Source of the DNA: JAPOXR01 sp965219635
Lineage (GTDB): Bacteria; Pseudomonadota; Alphaproteobacteria; Rhodobacterales; Rhodobacteraceae
Assembly (NCBI GenBank): GCA_965219635.1
Contig: OZ244783.1
Span: 3,596,001 to 3,660,000, forward strand
Direction of reading: 5' to 3'
Length of the DNA stretch: 64,000 bases
A program made the position numbers and the translations under genes. Below the pieces are notes generated by a model. The model worked only from the letters and a program-made list of their open reading frames with translations. It made no database searches and had not been told where the DNA came from. Shown piece by piece: positions 34,419 through 43,133 of this stretch (its first letter is position 1; the number at the start of each line of letters is the position of its first letter).

Positions 34419-34903
34419 GTGTTTGCTGGCCGATGCCCGTCCGCCTATGTTTATGCCGGTTTGTCTTCCGGAATATTCCGGATCTTGCCGACGGTGAGTG
34501 CCATAATCGCATGTCCTGCCAGGATGTCGAACACGGATTGCGCAGTGAACCGGTTTGCCCTCGCCCCGTTCGGGCCATGTGAACTGGCAAGATTGCCAGC
34601 CAGAGTTTTCCGGCAGGGCACCGGATGGAAAGCCGGCGCCCTCCATGATCGCCATGATCCGAGACCAAGGTCCATTCGGCACATCCAGCTTCCAGGAGCT
34701 TTCCGGCCGCCAGCCACAAGGAATTCGGCCGGGTTGACAATTTTGTGAACTTGCTGTCAATTGTTGACCATTGTTCATTGTTCTGCGCGTGAACACATTT
34801 GAAGGCTTTCAACATTTGAAAATGACCCTCGCATGAGAAACGCCAGCCGGAATTTGGCTGCTGGTATTTGGAATTGCGAAAGGGTTGATTGGGACTGCGC
34901 TGC
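34419..34903. other. Divergent promoter region between Rieske operon and ABC importer
   Basis: No gene is recognisable in these 485 bp. An AT-rich patch near 34730-34800 holds TTGACA (34734-34739), a plausible -35 box for the rightward operon, and the palindrome described next. It contrasts with the GC-rich sequence on both sides. Confidence 0.5.
34756..34768. promoter_or_regulatory. Palindrome GTCAATTGTTGAC (candidate operator)
   Basis: A perfect 5-bp inverted repeat (GTCAA/TTGAC) with a 3-bp centre lies about 17 bp after a TTGACA box, so it would overlap the -10 region of the ABC importer promoter. The cognate regulator is not obvious; no LacI or similar gene is adjacent. Confidence 0.4.
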
Positions 34904-35644
34904 ATGAGTTTGCTTGAACTGAATGGCATCACCAAACATTTCGGGGCCATTCATGCCCTTCAGGGGGTCGATCTTAGCGTATCAGCTGGCGAAGCGGTTG
35001 GCCTGATGGGAGACAACGGCGCTGGCAAGTCGACGCTTATGAAAGTCGTTGCAGGCAACTACCCGCCGACCGAAGGCAGCATCAGCATTGAGGGCCGGCA
35101 AGTGGCCTTCAACGAACCGGTCGATGCGCGAGAGGCCGGTATTGAGATCGTCTATCAGGACCTTGCGCTCTGCGACAACCTCACAGCCGCCGCCAATGTC
35201 TTTCTTGGTCGCGAAGTGAAGAAAAGGGTCGGACCAGTTAGGTATCTCGACCACAGGTCAATGTTTGAAAGAGCGGCAAAGCTGTTTGTCGAACTCAAGT
35301 CCGAGACCCGACCCCGGGACTTGGTAAGGCAGATGTCGGGGGGACAGCGTCAGGCGGTCGCAATCGCCCGCACCCGGCTGTCGGATCCCAAACTTGTCCT
35401 CATGGATGAACCCACGGCTGCCATCTCCATCAGGCAGGTCGCTGAAGTTTTGGCACTGATCAAGCGGCTCAAGGATACCGGTCATGCAGTCATACTGGTG
35501 AGCCACAGGATGCCCGATGTGTTCGAGGTCTGCGACCGCGTTGCGGTGTTGAGGCGTGGCAGAAAGGTTGCAGACAGGCCAATCGGCCAGACCAGTCCCG
35601 AAGAAGTTACCGGGTTGATCACGGGGGCGATAGAGGCGGCATGA
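34904..35644 (+). CDS. Sugar-type (CUT2) ABC importer ATPase, single domain
   Basis: From ATG 34904 the protein is 246 residues with one nucleotide-binding domain: Walker A GDNGAGKST, signature MSGGQRQAVAIART, Walker B LVLMDEPTAAIS and switch VSHRMPDVFEV. CUT2 ATPases normally have two fused domains; single-domain versions such as FrcA of fructose importers exist. The gene order here is ATPase, permease, binding protein. It overlaps the permease start by 4 bp. Confidence 0.92.
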   Translation: MSLLELNGITKHFGAIHALQGVDLSVSAGEAVGLMGDNGAGKSTLMKVVAGNYPPTEGSISIEGRQVAFNEPVDAREAGIEIVYQDLALCDNLTAAANVFLGREVKKRVGPVRYLDHRSMFERAAKLFVELKSETRPRDLVRQMSGGQRQAVAIARTRLSDPKLVLMDEPTAAISIRQVAEVLALIKRLKDTGHAVILVSHRMPDVFEVCDRVAVLRRGRKVADRPIGQTSPEEVTGLITGAIEAA

Positions 35645-36657
35645 GCGAACAGAACGGCACTTCACATGCAGTGATCGACGAAAGCGTCACCTCGCGCCAG
35701 GAGCTTACCGGCTTCCAGGCAATGTTGCGGACGCAACCCTTCTGGGTTTTCATGGCGATTCTGGCCATCGGCGTCGTCATGAGCTTTGTCTCGGATGTGT
35801 TCCTGACGGAGCGCAATCTCTTCAACATAACGCGGAACTTTGCCTTTTTCGGGATCATGGCCCTGGGAATGTCAGCTGTGATCTGCACCGCAGGTATTGA
35901 CCTGTCCGTAGGATCGCTCATGGCCCTGAGCGGTATCGTTTTGGGCCTCGTGATGCAGGCAGGCTATGGCATAGAACTCGGTTTTCTTGCCTGCATGCTG
36001 ACGGCGGCAGCAGTGGGTTTTGTCAACGGCATGCTGGTTGCCTATGTGCGGCTTGCTCCATTTGTGGTGACGCTCGGCATGCTCGCCATCGCCCGTTCGC
36101 TCGCCATGGTGGTGTCGAACAACAAGATGATCTACGAATTCGGCCCCGATCAGGATCTGTTCGAGTGGATTGGCGGCGAGAGCATGCTCGGTGTGCCAAA
36201 CGTCGTCTGGGTTCTGATTATCATGACAATCCTGTTCTGGTGGATCTGGCGCTATTCGACCTGGGGCCGCTGGGTGTTGGCCATAGGCGGCAATGCCGAT
36301 GCGGCCAAGCTCTCGGGCATTCCGGTCGAACGCGTGGTCGTCTCAGTTTACATGGTCTGTTCGCTGTGCACCGGGCTGGCCGCATTCATGTTCGTCGGCT
36401 ACACCGGGTCTGTTACGAATGGCATTGGCGTTTCGCAGGAATTGAACGTCATTGCGGCTTCAGTCATTGGCGGCGCCAACCTCATGGGAGGCGTTGTCTA
36501 TGCGCTAGGCGCCCCGATTGGCGCGGCGCTTATGGAACTCATTCGCAATTCACTGTTGCTTGCCGGGATCGATAGCCTTTGGCAGCAATTCTTCGTTGGT
36601 CTGTTCCTGATTATTGCAGTTCTGCTGGAACAGATCCGAAACCGCGGAGGTCGATAG
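35641..36657 (+). CDS. Sugar-type ABC importer permease (RbsC/FrcC-like)
   Basis: The 338-residue permease has about ten hydrophobic segments and CUT2 hallmarks: GMSAVICTAGIDLSVGSLMALSG, VTLGMLAIARSLAMVVS, IGGNADAAKLSGIPV (cytoplasmic coupling loop) and ELNVIAASVIGGANLMGG. It forms the homodimeric channel. Confidence 0.93.
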   Translation: MSEQNGTSHAVIDESVTSRQELTGFQAMLRTQPFWVFMAILAIGVVMSFVSDVFLTERNLFNITRNFAFFGIMALGMSAVICTAGIDLSVGSLMALSGIVLGLVMQAGYGIELGFLACMLTAAAVGFVNGMLVAYVRLAPFVVTLGMLAIARSLAMVVSNNKMIYEFGPDQDLFEWIGGESMLGVPNVVWVLIIMTILFWWIWRYSTWGRWVLAIGGNADAAKLSGIPVERVVVSVYMVCSLCTGLAAFMFVGYTGSVTNGIGVSQELNVIAASVIGGANLMGGVVYALGAPIGAALMELIRNSLLLAGIDSLWQQFFVGLFLIIAVLLEQIRNRGGR

Positions 36658-36695
36658 GCGGTCACCGCACACTTGTTCCAATACTGGAGGAAAAT

Positions 36696-37682
36696 TTGAA
36701 AAAGCTATTTGCAACTACAATTATTGCGGCACTGGCCATTCCGGCCGCGGTGTCAGCGCAAGAATACACTTTCGCTCTTGTGCCTAAAGCAATGAACAAC
36801 CCGTTTTTCGATCTGGCCCGAGATGGCTGCTACACGGCTCAGGACGAGCTTGCGGACGTCACCTGCGAATATATCGGCCCCGGTGAGCATACCGAACTGG
36901 AGCAGATTCAGATCGTTCAGGATTTGATCACCAAGGGTGTCGACGGCATTGCGGTCGCACCGTCGAATGCGCCGGCAATGGCCAAGGTGCTTGCTGCGGC
37001 AGCAGAAGCCGGGATTCCAGTCATGACCTGGGACTCGGACCTGCTGGAAGAGGACATGGCGTTGCGTACCACTTATGTGGGCACCAACAACTACGACATT
37101 GGCGTCAATCTCGCCAAGCTGGTCCAGGCCCGGCATCCTGATGGTGGGACGATCTGCCTGCAAACCGGTGGCGCTGCGGCGGCCAACCACAACGAGCGGC
37201 TGAAAGGCGCCCGTGACACATTGGCCGGTGCGGACATGGGGACCCCTCCGGGTGATGCCCTTGATGGGGAAGGCGGCTGGACGGAGATTTCCGGCTGTCC
37301 GCTGGTAACCAACGACGACGGCAATGTTGCAGTTCAGGGCATGACCGACATTCTCGCGGCCAACCCGGACCTGACGGCATTCCTGTCGACAGGCGCATTC
37401 ACGCAATGGTTCGACAATGCGTACCGGAAAGCTGCGGAACCCTACAAGGAAGAGATGGCATCTGGCGAACTGACAATCGTCGTTGCCGATACTCTGCCGA
37501 TGCAGATCGGACAAACCAGGGATGGGCTGGGCAACGGCCTCGTCGGACAGCGTCCGTTCGAGATGGGCTACAAGGCCATGTACATCCTGAAGGACATTGT
37601 CGAAGGCAAGTCGGTTGATGATCCGATCTATACCGGCCTTGATGTCTGCGACAACGAAAACATCGACACCTGCGTCCAGTAA
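36696..37682 (+). CDS. Sugar-type ABC periplasmic binding protein
   Basis: The gene starts with TTG at 36696, preceded by GGAGG at a 5-bp spacing; no ATG lies nearby in frame. The product (328 residues) begins with a signal peptide (KKLFATTIIAALAIPAAVSA-QEY). A type I binding fold typical of RbsB-like proteins follows: FALVPKAMNNPFFDLARDGC, DGIAVAPSNAPAMAKVL and VGTNNYDIGVNLAKL. Cysteine pairs (GCYTAQDELADVTC, CDNENIDTC) could form disulfides. A hairpin follows the stop. Confidence 0.92.
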   Translation: MKKLFATTIIAALAIPAAVSAQEYTFALVPKAMNNPFFDLARDGCYTAQDELADVTCEYIGPGEHTELEQIQIVQDLITKGVDGIAVAPSNAPAMAKVLAAAAEAGIPVMTWDSDLLEEDMALRTTYVGTNNYDIGVNLAKLVQARHPDGGTICLQTGGAAAANHNERLKGARDTLAGADMGTPPGDALDGEGGWTEISGCPLVTNDDGNVAVQGMTDILAANPDLTAFLSTGAFTQWFDNAYRKAAEPYKEEMASGELTIVVADTLPMQIGQTRDGLGNGLVGQRPFEMGYKAMYILKDIVEGKSVDDPIYTGLDVCDNENIDTCVQ

Positions 37683-37703
37683 CGCAGGCCTGTTTCAAAC
37701 TGG

Positions 37704-37727
37704 GGCAGCGCGGCTAACCGCGCTGCC
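37704..37727 (+). terminator. Hairpin after ABC operon
   Basis: GGCAGCGCGG-CTAA-CCGCGCTGCC is a perfect 10-bp stem with a 4-base loop, 22 bp after the binding-protein stop. There is no long T tract, but the stem is strong. The rest of the gap to 37976 holds no gene that I recognise. Confidence 0.75.
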
Positions 37728-37975
37728 GCATTCCGTGTAACCGGACCATCGTTGCGGCCGGTTGCAACTGGTCGTGATTTGGGCCACGCGAGCGCATTGA
37801 CTGCAGGCTGAGCCGGAATCCTATTGCAAGCCCAGCGATGCCATTGTGCCTTGCTCAGCAAAATTGAGATCGCAACCAAATTCCAGAATACCTTGCACGC
37901 CGCCGACCGCACTGGCCTGAAGAACCGAAGCGGCTGGAACTGCTGCCCGATCAATGCGTTTGAGGACCATATTCA

Positions 37976-38860
37976 ATGAACCAGACTGCCGACCTTGTGC
38001 TCGACTGCAAGAATGCGCTCGGGGAATCCTGCTTTCTGGATCCGCGGGATGACTGCCTGTGGTGGACGGATATCGAAGGAAGCCGGATTTGGCGGATGCT
38101 TCCTGATGGAAGCACGCGTTCGTATGTCCTGCCCGGGCGCGCCGGTTTTATCATGCCGCGAGTCGCTGACGGTTTCGTTGTCGGGTTTCCGAACCAGATC
38201 TGCCTGACCGATGGCGATCTGCAAACCTTCACCAGAGTTCATGATGTTGAGCCCGAACTTGCCCAGACGCGTATCAATGACGCCTGCGTAGACCCATATG
38301 GCGGCATCGTGTTTGGAACGTTCGACGAGACAAGGAACATGGACATGCGCGGTCCCGTCGCCTCCGTCTACCGGCTCGGACCGGACGGGTCGCTCAAGAG
38401 GCTCTTCGGGGATGTGGTCGTTTCCAACGGGCTGGCTTTTTCCCCGGACGGGAGCGTCATGTATTTTGCTGACACGGCGGAAGGCACCATTCGCAGGTTC
38501 AGTGTCGGGCCGGATTTTTCGAGCTTTGAGGAAACAGCGCCGCTTGCCGGAAATGATGCTGCGCCAGGAATGCCCGACGGGGCCAAGGTCGATGCGGAAG
38601 GAAACTACTGGAATGCGCGGGTATGGGGTGGATGCGTTGTCCGGTTTGACAGCAACGGCAATGTCACTGCCAAATTCGAACTGCCAACGAAGGGACCGAC
38701 CTGCGTGGCCTTTGGCGGTGCCGGCCTGACCCAAGTCTTCATCACTACCCTGCGGGTTCGCCACAGCGAGGAGGAGCTTGCGGCGTCGCCGCACGCAGGA
38801 GGGTTGTACTCGGTTGCCTCGGCGACCCCGGGCCTGCCCCAAGCACTCTGCGCACTCTGA
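37976..38860 (+). CDS. SMP-30/gluconolactonase family lactonase
   Basis: This 294-residue six-bladed propeller carries the family's metal ligands: Glu17 (LGESCFLDP), Asn in the region RINDACVDPYGG, Asn in VVSNGLAFSPDG and Asp in MPDGAKVDAEGN. Such enzymes hydrolyse sugar-acid lactones in oxidative sugar pathways. Its place after the sugar-type importer suggests that the imported sugar is oxidised to a lactone, then opened here. No sugar dehydrogenase lies alongside. Confidence 0.9.
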   Translation: MNQTADLVLDCKNALGESCFLDPRDDCLWWTDIEGSRIWRMLPDGSTRSYVLPGRAGFIMPRVADGFVVGFPNQICLTDGDLQTFTRVHDVEPELAQTRINDACVDPYGGIVFGTFDETRNMDMRGPVASVYRLGPDGSLKRLFGDVVVSNGLAFSPDGSVMYFADTAEGTIRRFSVGPDFSSFEETAPLAGNDAAPGMPDGAKVDAEGNYWNARVWGGCVVRFDSNGNVTAKFELPTKGPTCVAFGGAGLTQVFITTLRVRHSEEELAASPHAGGLYSVASATPGLPQALCAL

Positions 38861-39008
38861 CTGCCGGGGGCATGCCGGGCAACTGATGCCGGAGGAGCGC
38901 CGCTGGCAGCTGCCTGCTCTGGCTTGCGCTCATGGGAAGGAAGGGACCGGCAAGGGAAAGTCCTCGCAACGATGGAATGCGCTGGTTGGCGTCCTGGCCT
39001 GTTCCTGA

Positions 39009-40985
39009 TCACACGCATCTTCTGCGGATAGATTTCCGCCAGCTTTGCTGATGGACGGGCTCGGCACCCTTCCAGCTAGACAGATCCGCTTCCAGTATGA
39101 ACTCGGCTTGTGTTGAGCTTACTCGAGTATTCGTTCGCGATGACACTTCCCACTCTCCGCGCGAGAACTTCTCCGTCCATTTGATTTCGATCCTGGCCGA
39201 GTTCGGGTCATCCGGATGGATCCGGTAGTTTTCCGTATGCGTGGATTCCACTGTCCAGCCATCATGTTCTTCGAAGCGGGTGCAGCCCTCGTCAAAATTG
39301 TTGGTTCGTACCAGTTCGCCACTTCCGATATCCCGCGAAACAGCAAAACTGTTTTGACCTTCTCTCAGCACGGTTGCCGGTAGGGGTGGAGCTGACACCG
39401 GAGCCTCAAACGGGGGAAGCTCCGAGTCAACTGGCCGGCCGGATCTGACCGGCAGTTCCAGCCTGCTGATTCCGGTCTGCAATGACAGAGTGGTCTTTTC
39501 TGCGGAAGGCCAGACGATCGGCCAGTATGCAGTCGAGATGGCCAGTGCGATCCGGTTGCCAGCCGCAAAGCGGTGGGCCGCATGGTTCAACTGCACCTTG
39601 AATTCGTAGCGCCTTCCCGGTTCCAGTTCTTCCGGGAACTCATGGCTGTGGCGGTGGGCCAGATTCAATATGCCGTAACTGATCCTGGTTGATTGCCCGT
39701 TCGGGAACACCTCGTTGAGGCACACCGCAACGATGCCGTTGTGCCTGTTGCAGGATGCATCCAGGTGGACCACGGGTGCGCCAAGAAACTCAAGGCCGGA
39801 CTCAAGTGGTCCGGTTTCCAGTACAAGTGATCCTCCCGCTTCAATCCGCTGGTCATCCGGTTGATCAGGGTCGCTGCCATAGCAACACCATACGCCTGCG
39901 GCCTGCCCGACCGTTTCAGGCGAGGAAATACAGAGTTCTCCCTCGGCAGCCGGTTCCGTCGACAGGCCATCCCCATTCAGATGGAGTTGCAGGGAAGAGA
40001 TGTTGGGTGAAGGCCAACCGTTCTCGGCCACCCACCGCCCCGGCCTTGAGGAATGCCGGGTTGAGGGTGCTACCGAATCCTCCATCCAGCAGCGCAAGCG
40101 CGGCTCATCCATGATGCCGTTCTCAACTCCCTTGAGCCACCTGTCCCACCAGCGAAGGCACTCCTGAAGAAAGCCGATGGCAGGCCCCGGAGTGGCGAAA
40201 TGCGGGTACTTGTGGGCCCAAGGTCCAATCAGCCCCTTGCAGGGCGACTTGAGGTTGGCGAGCAGCCGGAACACGGCATTGGTGTAGCCGTCCGCCCATC
40301 CTCCCACTGCATAGACGGGACACTGGATGTCATCGAAGTTCTCACAGATGGATCCGTGCTTGTAGAAGCCGTCGCGATGCTGGTGTTGCAGCCAGTCTTC
40401 CAGCCACAGTCCGCTTTCCTCAAGGCGCTGGCGCCAGATTGACTCCCAATTCTCACCATGAAGCTGCGGATCGGGCGGTGTCGTGTTCAACGAAAACATG
40501 AAGGTCGACCAGGCGATCTTGTCGCAAAGCAGGGCACCGCCCATGAAGTGGATATCATCGGCATAACGGTCGTCGGTCGAGCAGATTGAAATCACGGCCT
40601 TCAATGGCCGGGGACGGCGGGCGGCAACCTGCAACCCGTTGAAGCCGCCCCACGAAATCCCGATCATTCCGACTTGTCCGGAACACCAGGGCTGGTGGGC
40701 GATCCAGTCGATCACCTCGAGTGCGTCATCCTGCTCCTGTTTCAGATACTCGCCCTTGAGGACGCCTTCGGAATTGCCGGAGCCGCGCAGGTCCACCCTC
40801 ACGCATGCGTAGCCATGTTTTGCAAACCATGGGTGGGCAAGCGCATCCCGTGGGGCGGTTCCATCCTGATGCCGGTAAGGCAGATATTCCAGTATGGCGG
40901 GAACCGGTTTCCGTTCTGCTCCATCAGGCAACCAGATCTTGGCCGAAAGCCTGACGCCATCCGGCAATTCAATGAAGCAATGCAT
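39009..40985 (-). CDS. CocE/NonD family hydrolase (X-Pro dipeptidyl-peptidase-like)
   Basis: The 658-residue protein has an S15-type alpha/beta-hydrolase domain: VRVDLRGSGNSEGVL (oxyanion region) and the nucleophile elbow GMIGISWGGFNG. It ends with the all-beta C-terminal domain of CocE/NonD hydrolases. The start at MHCFIELPDGVRLSAKIWLP matches the family and no signal peptide is present. Members cleave esters, acyl-amides or prolyl peptides. It is convergent with the lactonase gene and transcribed alone. Its link to the neighbouring hydantoinase operon is by position only. Confidence 0.88.
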   Translation of the reverse strand: MHCFIELPDGVRLSAKIWLPDGAERKPVPAILEYLPYRHQDGTAPRDALAHPWFAKHGYACVRVDLRGSGNSEGVLKGEYLKQEQDDALEVIDWIAHQPWCSGQVGMIGISWGGFNGLQVAARRPRPLKAVISICSTDDRYADDIHFMGGALLCDKIAWSTFMFSLNTTPPDPQLHGENWESIWRQRLEESGLWLEDWLQHQHRDGFYKHGSICENFDDIQCPVYAVGGWADGYTNAVFRLLANLKSPCKGLIGPWAHKYPHFATPGPAIGFLQECLRWWDRWLKGVENGIMDEPRLRCWMEDSVAPSTRHSSRPGRWVAENGWPSPNISSLQLHLNGDGLSTEPAAEGELCISSPETVGQAAGVWCCYGSDPDQPDDQRIEAGGSLVLETGPLESGLEFLGAPVVHLDASCNRHNGIVAVCLNEVFPNGQSTRISYGILNLAHRHSHEFPEELEPGRRYEFKVQLNHAAHRFAAGNRIALAISTAYWPIVWPSAEKTTLSLQTGISRLELPVRSGRPVDSELPPFEAPVSAPPLPATVLREGQNSFAVSRDIGSGELVRTNNFDEGCTRFEEHDGWTVESTHTENYRIHPDDPNSARIEIKWTEKFSRGEWEVSSRTNTRVSSTQAEFILEADLSSWKGAEPVHQQSWRKSIRRRCV

Positions 40986-41245
40986 GAGCTATCAGACTCC
41001 CCTTTGGATCCGCTTGAGTTTCTCCAAGTTTCATTCGCGATCAAGGGTGCAATTGCCGCCGGGCCTCGCGATCAGCCGGACTGTTCCGTTGGGAGCGGTT
41101 CGAGCGCGTCCTCGATGCTTCTTGTAAAGGTCAGAGTACCGACTGCAGATCAGTGCCTGCTTTCAGGTATGTTACAGGGTCTTGGGTTTTACCAGACCAA
41201 AGGACTGCAAGACCCCGGCTTGCGTGCGGCTTGAGACTTTGACCG

Positions 41246-42022
41246 TCAGGCGTGGGAAAGGCCCTCGCCGAAACTGTCCAGCGACATCTCGGCGCCGAAG
41301 CGCGGCGAAAGCGAGCGTGCAATGATCGCAGATGCCGTTTCCATGAATTCGGCAATCGCACTGTCGCTTCGGTCGGCGTCGCCCGCCTGCACGGCGTCCA
41401 TCAATGCTTGCATGCCGGCCACAGAACCCAGCATCTCCTCCAGCGTCGCGTTTGGGTAGTAGTGAAGCACGCGGGCGCGTCGCCCGGCATCCAGCGCCTG
41501 TTCGAAGAATTTGATCAGGAAGATGTTGCCCGAAAGGCTTCCCAGGTGCCGCAGCGCCGTCAATTCGCATCGCATTGCCGCCTCCCAGTCATTCGCCTCG
41601 ACAGCCCTTCCGTAACACCGGACCAGCTTCTTCAGTTCTCCTGGTTCAGCCCTGCCCGACAGGGCAGCCGAACGTGCGACAGCACGGGAGACGATCAGTG
41701 CGGCATCCAGGTAGTCGCCGCTGTTATCAAGTGAGAAGTTCGCAACGATGCTGGTCCGGTTGGGCAGGAACTCTACCAGGTTCTCGCCTGCCAGAAGGAG
41801 CAGTGCCTCTCGTATCGGTGTCCGGGAAACCTCAAACCGGGCCGCCAGTGCCATTTCATCCAGCGGTGCGCCGGGCGCGAGGTGCAAACAGAGGATTTCT
41901 TCCCGCAGCGTTTCGTAGATTGGAAGCGCCCCGCGGCGTCCCCGCTTTGGAGACAGGGCCTTGATTTCCGCTGCCGGACTGGATTGCTTCAATGCAGCCC
42001 ATTCTCCCCGTTTCGTTTGCAT
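41246..42022 (-). CDS. GntR-family (FadR/FCD subfamily) regulator
   Basis: From ATG 42022 (MQTKRGEWAALK) the protein is 258 residues. The N-terminal winged helix reads IYETLREEILCLHLAPGAPLDEMALAARFEVSRTPIREAL. The C-terminal all-helical FCD domain (ALIVSRAVARSAAL..., ALRHLGSLSGN) normally binds an organic acid ligand with a metal. It is divergent from the binding-protein/hydantoinase operon with a 58-bp gap that is AT-rich (TTTGCATAATTGTAGAC), so it most likely controls that operon and itself. Confidence 0.9.
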   Translation of the reverse strand: MQTKRGEWAALKQSSPAAEIKALSPKRGRRGALPIYETLREEILCLHLAPGAPLDEMALAARFEVSRTPIREALLLLAGENLVEFLPNRTSIVANFSLDNSGDYLDAALIVSRAVARSAALSGRAEPGELKKLVRCYGRAVEANDWEAAMRCELTALRHLGSLSGNIFLIKFFEQALDAGRRARVLHYYPNATLEEMLGSVAGMQALMDAVQAGDADRSDSAIAEFMETASAIIARSLSPRFGAEMSLDSFGEGLSHA

Positions 42023-42080
42023 TATCTTTGCATAATTGTAGACTGTGGAATTGTCAAAGCAGACAAGGGAGAAGATCACC

Positions 42081-43073
42081 ATGAAGCATACTTACACCGG
42101 ACTGCTCGCTGCCGCTGCGATGGCGCTGGCGGTATCGCCTGCTGCCATGGCGCAATCCAAGAAGATCGCCTACTTCGCCGCAGCGTCCCAAAACGGATTC
42201 AACCAGGCCACCTACGAAGGCGTTGAGGAAAAGGCCGCCGAACTCGGCTACGAGGCAGAGATATTCGACGGCAAGTTCGACGCGGCTCACCAATATGCCC
42301 AGATCGAGGATGTACTGGCGGGCGGACAGTTCGCCGGCATGATCGTGGCGCCGAACGACAGCGTCGGTATCGCCGGAGCATTCGAGCAGGTCATCGCCGC
42401 GGGCGTTCCCATTGCGACGGTCCTGTTTCCCGTCGGGCCCGACCTGAATACGCTCGAGCCGCAGGTTCCGGGCATCACCGCAACTGTCGCATCACCGCCG
42501 GTTCCCGGGGCGACTCATCAGGCCGAAATCGTTGCAGAGTTCTGCGCAGACAAGGATCCCTGCAACGTCATTATCCTCATCGGAGCCAAGATATTCGCAT
42601 TCGACAACCTGCGTCTCGAAACCTTCCAGAAGGTTCTGGCCGGTTATCCAAACATCAAGGTCCTCGGAATCGGGGAAGGCTGGTACTCGCCGGAAAGCTC
42701 ACTGCAGGCGATGCAGGACATGCTTCAGGCTGCCAAGGATGTTCATGTGGTGCTTTCAAATGCTGACCAGCACCTGGTTGGCGCCGAGATTGCGCTGGAG
42801 GCCGAGGGATATAACGTGCCCGACCTCTATCTCACTGGTGGAGGGGCAGCAGCGATTGCGATTGAGGCAATCCGCGAAGGACGCTGGGATGCCACTCTGG
42901 CCTACTTCCCCAAGAGCATGGGAGCTCTGGCAATGGAACAGATTGCCAATGCCATTGAAGGCAAGCCGGTAACCAACGCCATAGACATGGATACCGCAGG
43001 CCCGCTCCAGGCCATGATCGACAAGGCTGTTCTGGACGCCAACCCCGATTTCCGGGGCGAGTGGGAGCAGTAA
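42081..43073 (+). CDS. CUT2-type ABC periplasmic binding protein of the hydantoinase operon
   Basis: The product (330 residues, ATG 42081 after AAGGGAGAAGATC) has a signal peptide (LLAAAAMALAVSPAAMA-QSK) and an RbsB-like fold: KIAYFAAASQNGFNQATYEG, GMIVAPNDSVGIAGAFEQVI and DVHVVLSNADQHLVGAEIAL. It resembles sugar-binding proteins in shape, but the downstream enzymes point to a lactam or hydantoin ligand. A stable hairpin separates it from hyuA, which may set a higher level of binding protein than of the downstream genes. Confidence 0.9.
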   Translation: MKHTYTGLLAAAAMALAVSPAAMAQSKKIAYFAAASQNGFNQATYEGVEEKAAELGYEAEIFDGKFDAAHQYAQIEDVLAGGQFAGMIVAPNDSVGIAGAFEQVIAAGVPIATVLFPVGPDLNTLEPQVPGITATVASPPVPGATHQAEIVAEFCADKDPCNVIILIGAKIFAFDNLRLETFQKVLAGYPNIKVLGIGEGWYSPESSLQAMQDMLQAAKDVHVVLSNADQHLVGAEIALEAEGYNVPDLYLTGGGAAAIAIEAIREGRWDATLAYFPKSMGALAMEQIANAIEGKPVTNAIDMDTAGPLQAMIDKAVLDANPDFRGEWEQ

Positions 43074-43085
43074 CGCAAGGATGCC

Positions 43086-43107
43086 GCCGGGGCTTTGCGG
43101 CCCCGGC
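43086..43107 (+). terminator. Intra-operon hairpin between binding protein and hyuA
   Basis: GCCGGGGC pairs with GCCCCGGC around a TTTGCG loop, 13 bp after the binding-protein stop and 27 bp before hyuA. No T tract follows, so it probably acts as a partial terminator or mRNA stabiliser inside the operon. Confidence 0.6.
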
Positions 43108-43133
43108 GACCGATCTGTAGCCGGAGGAAGCAA

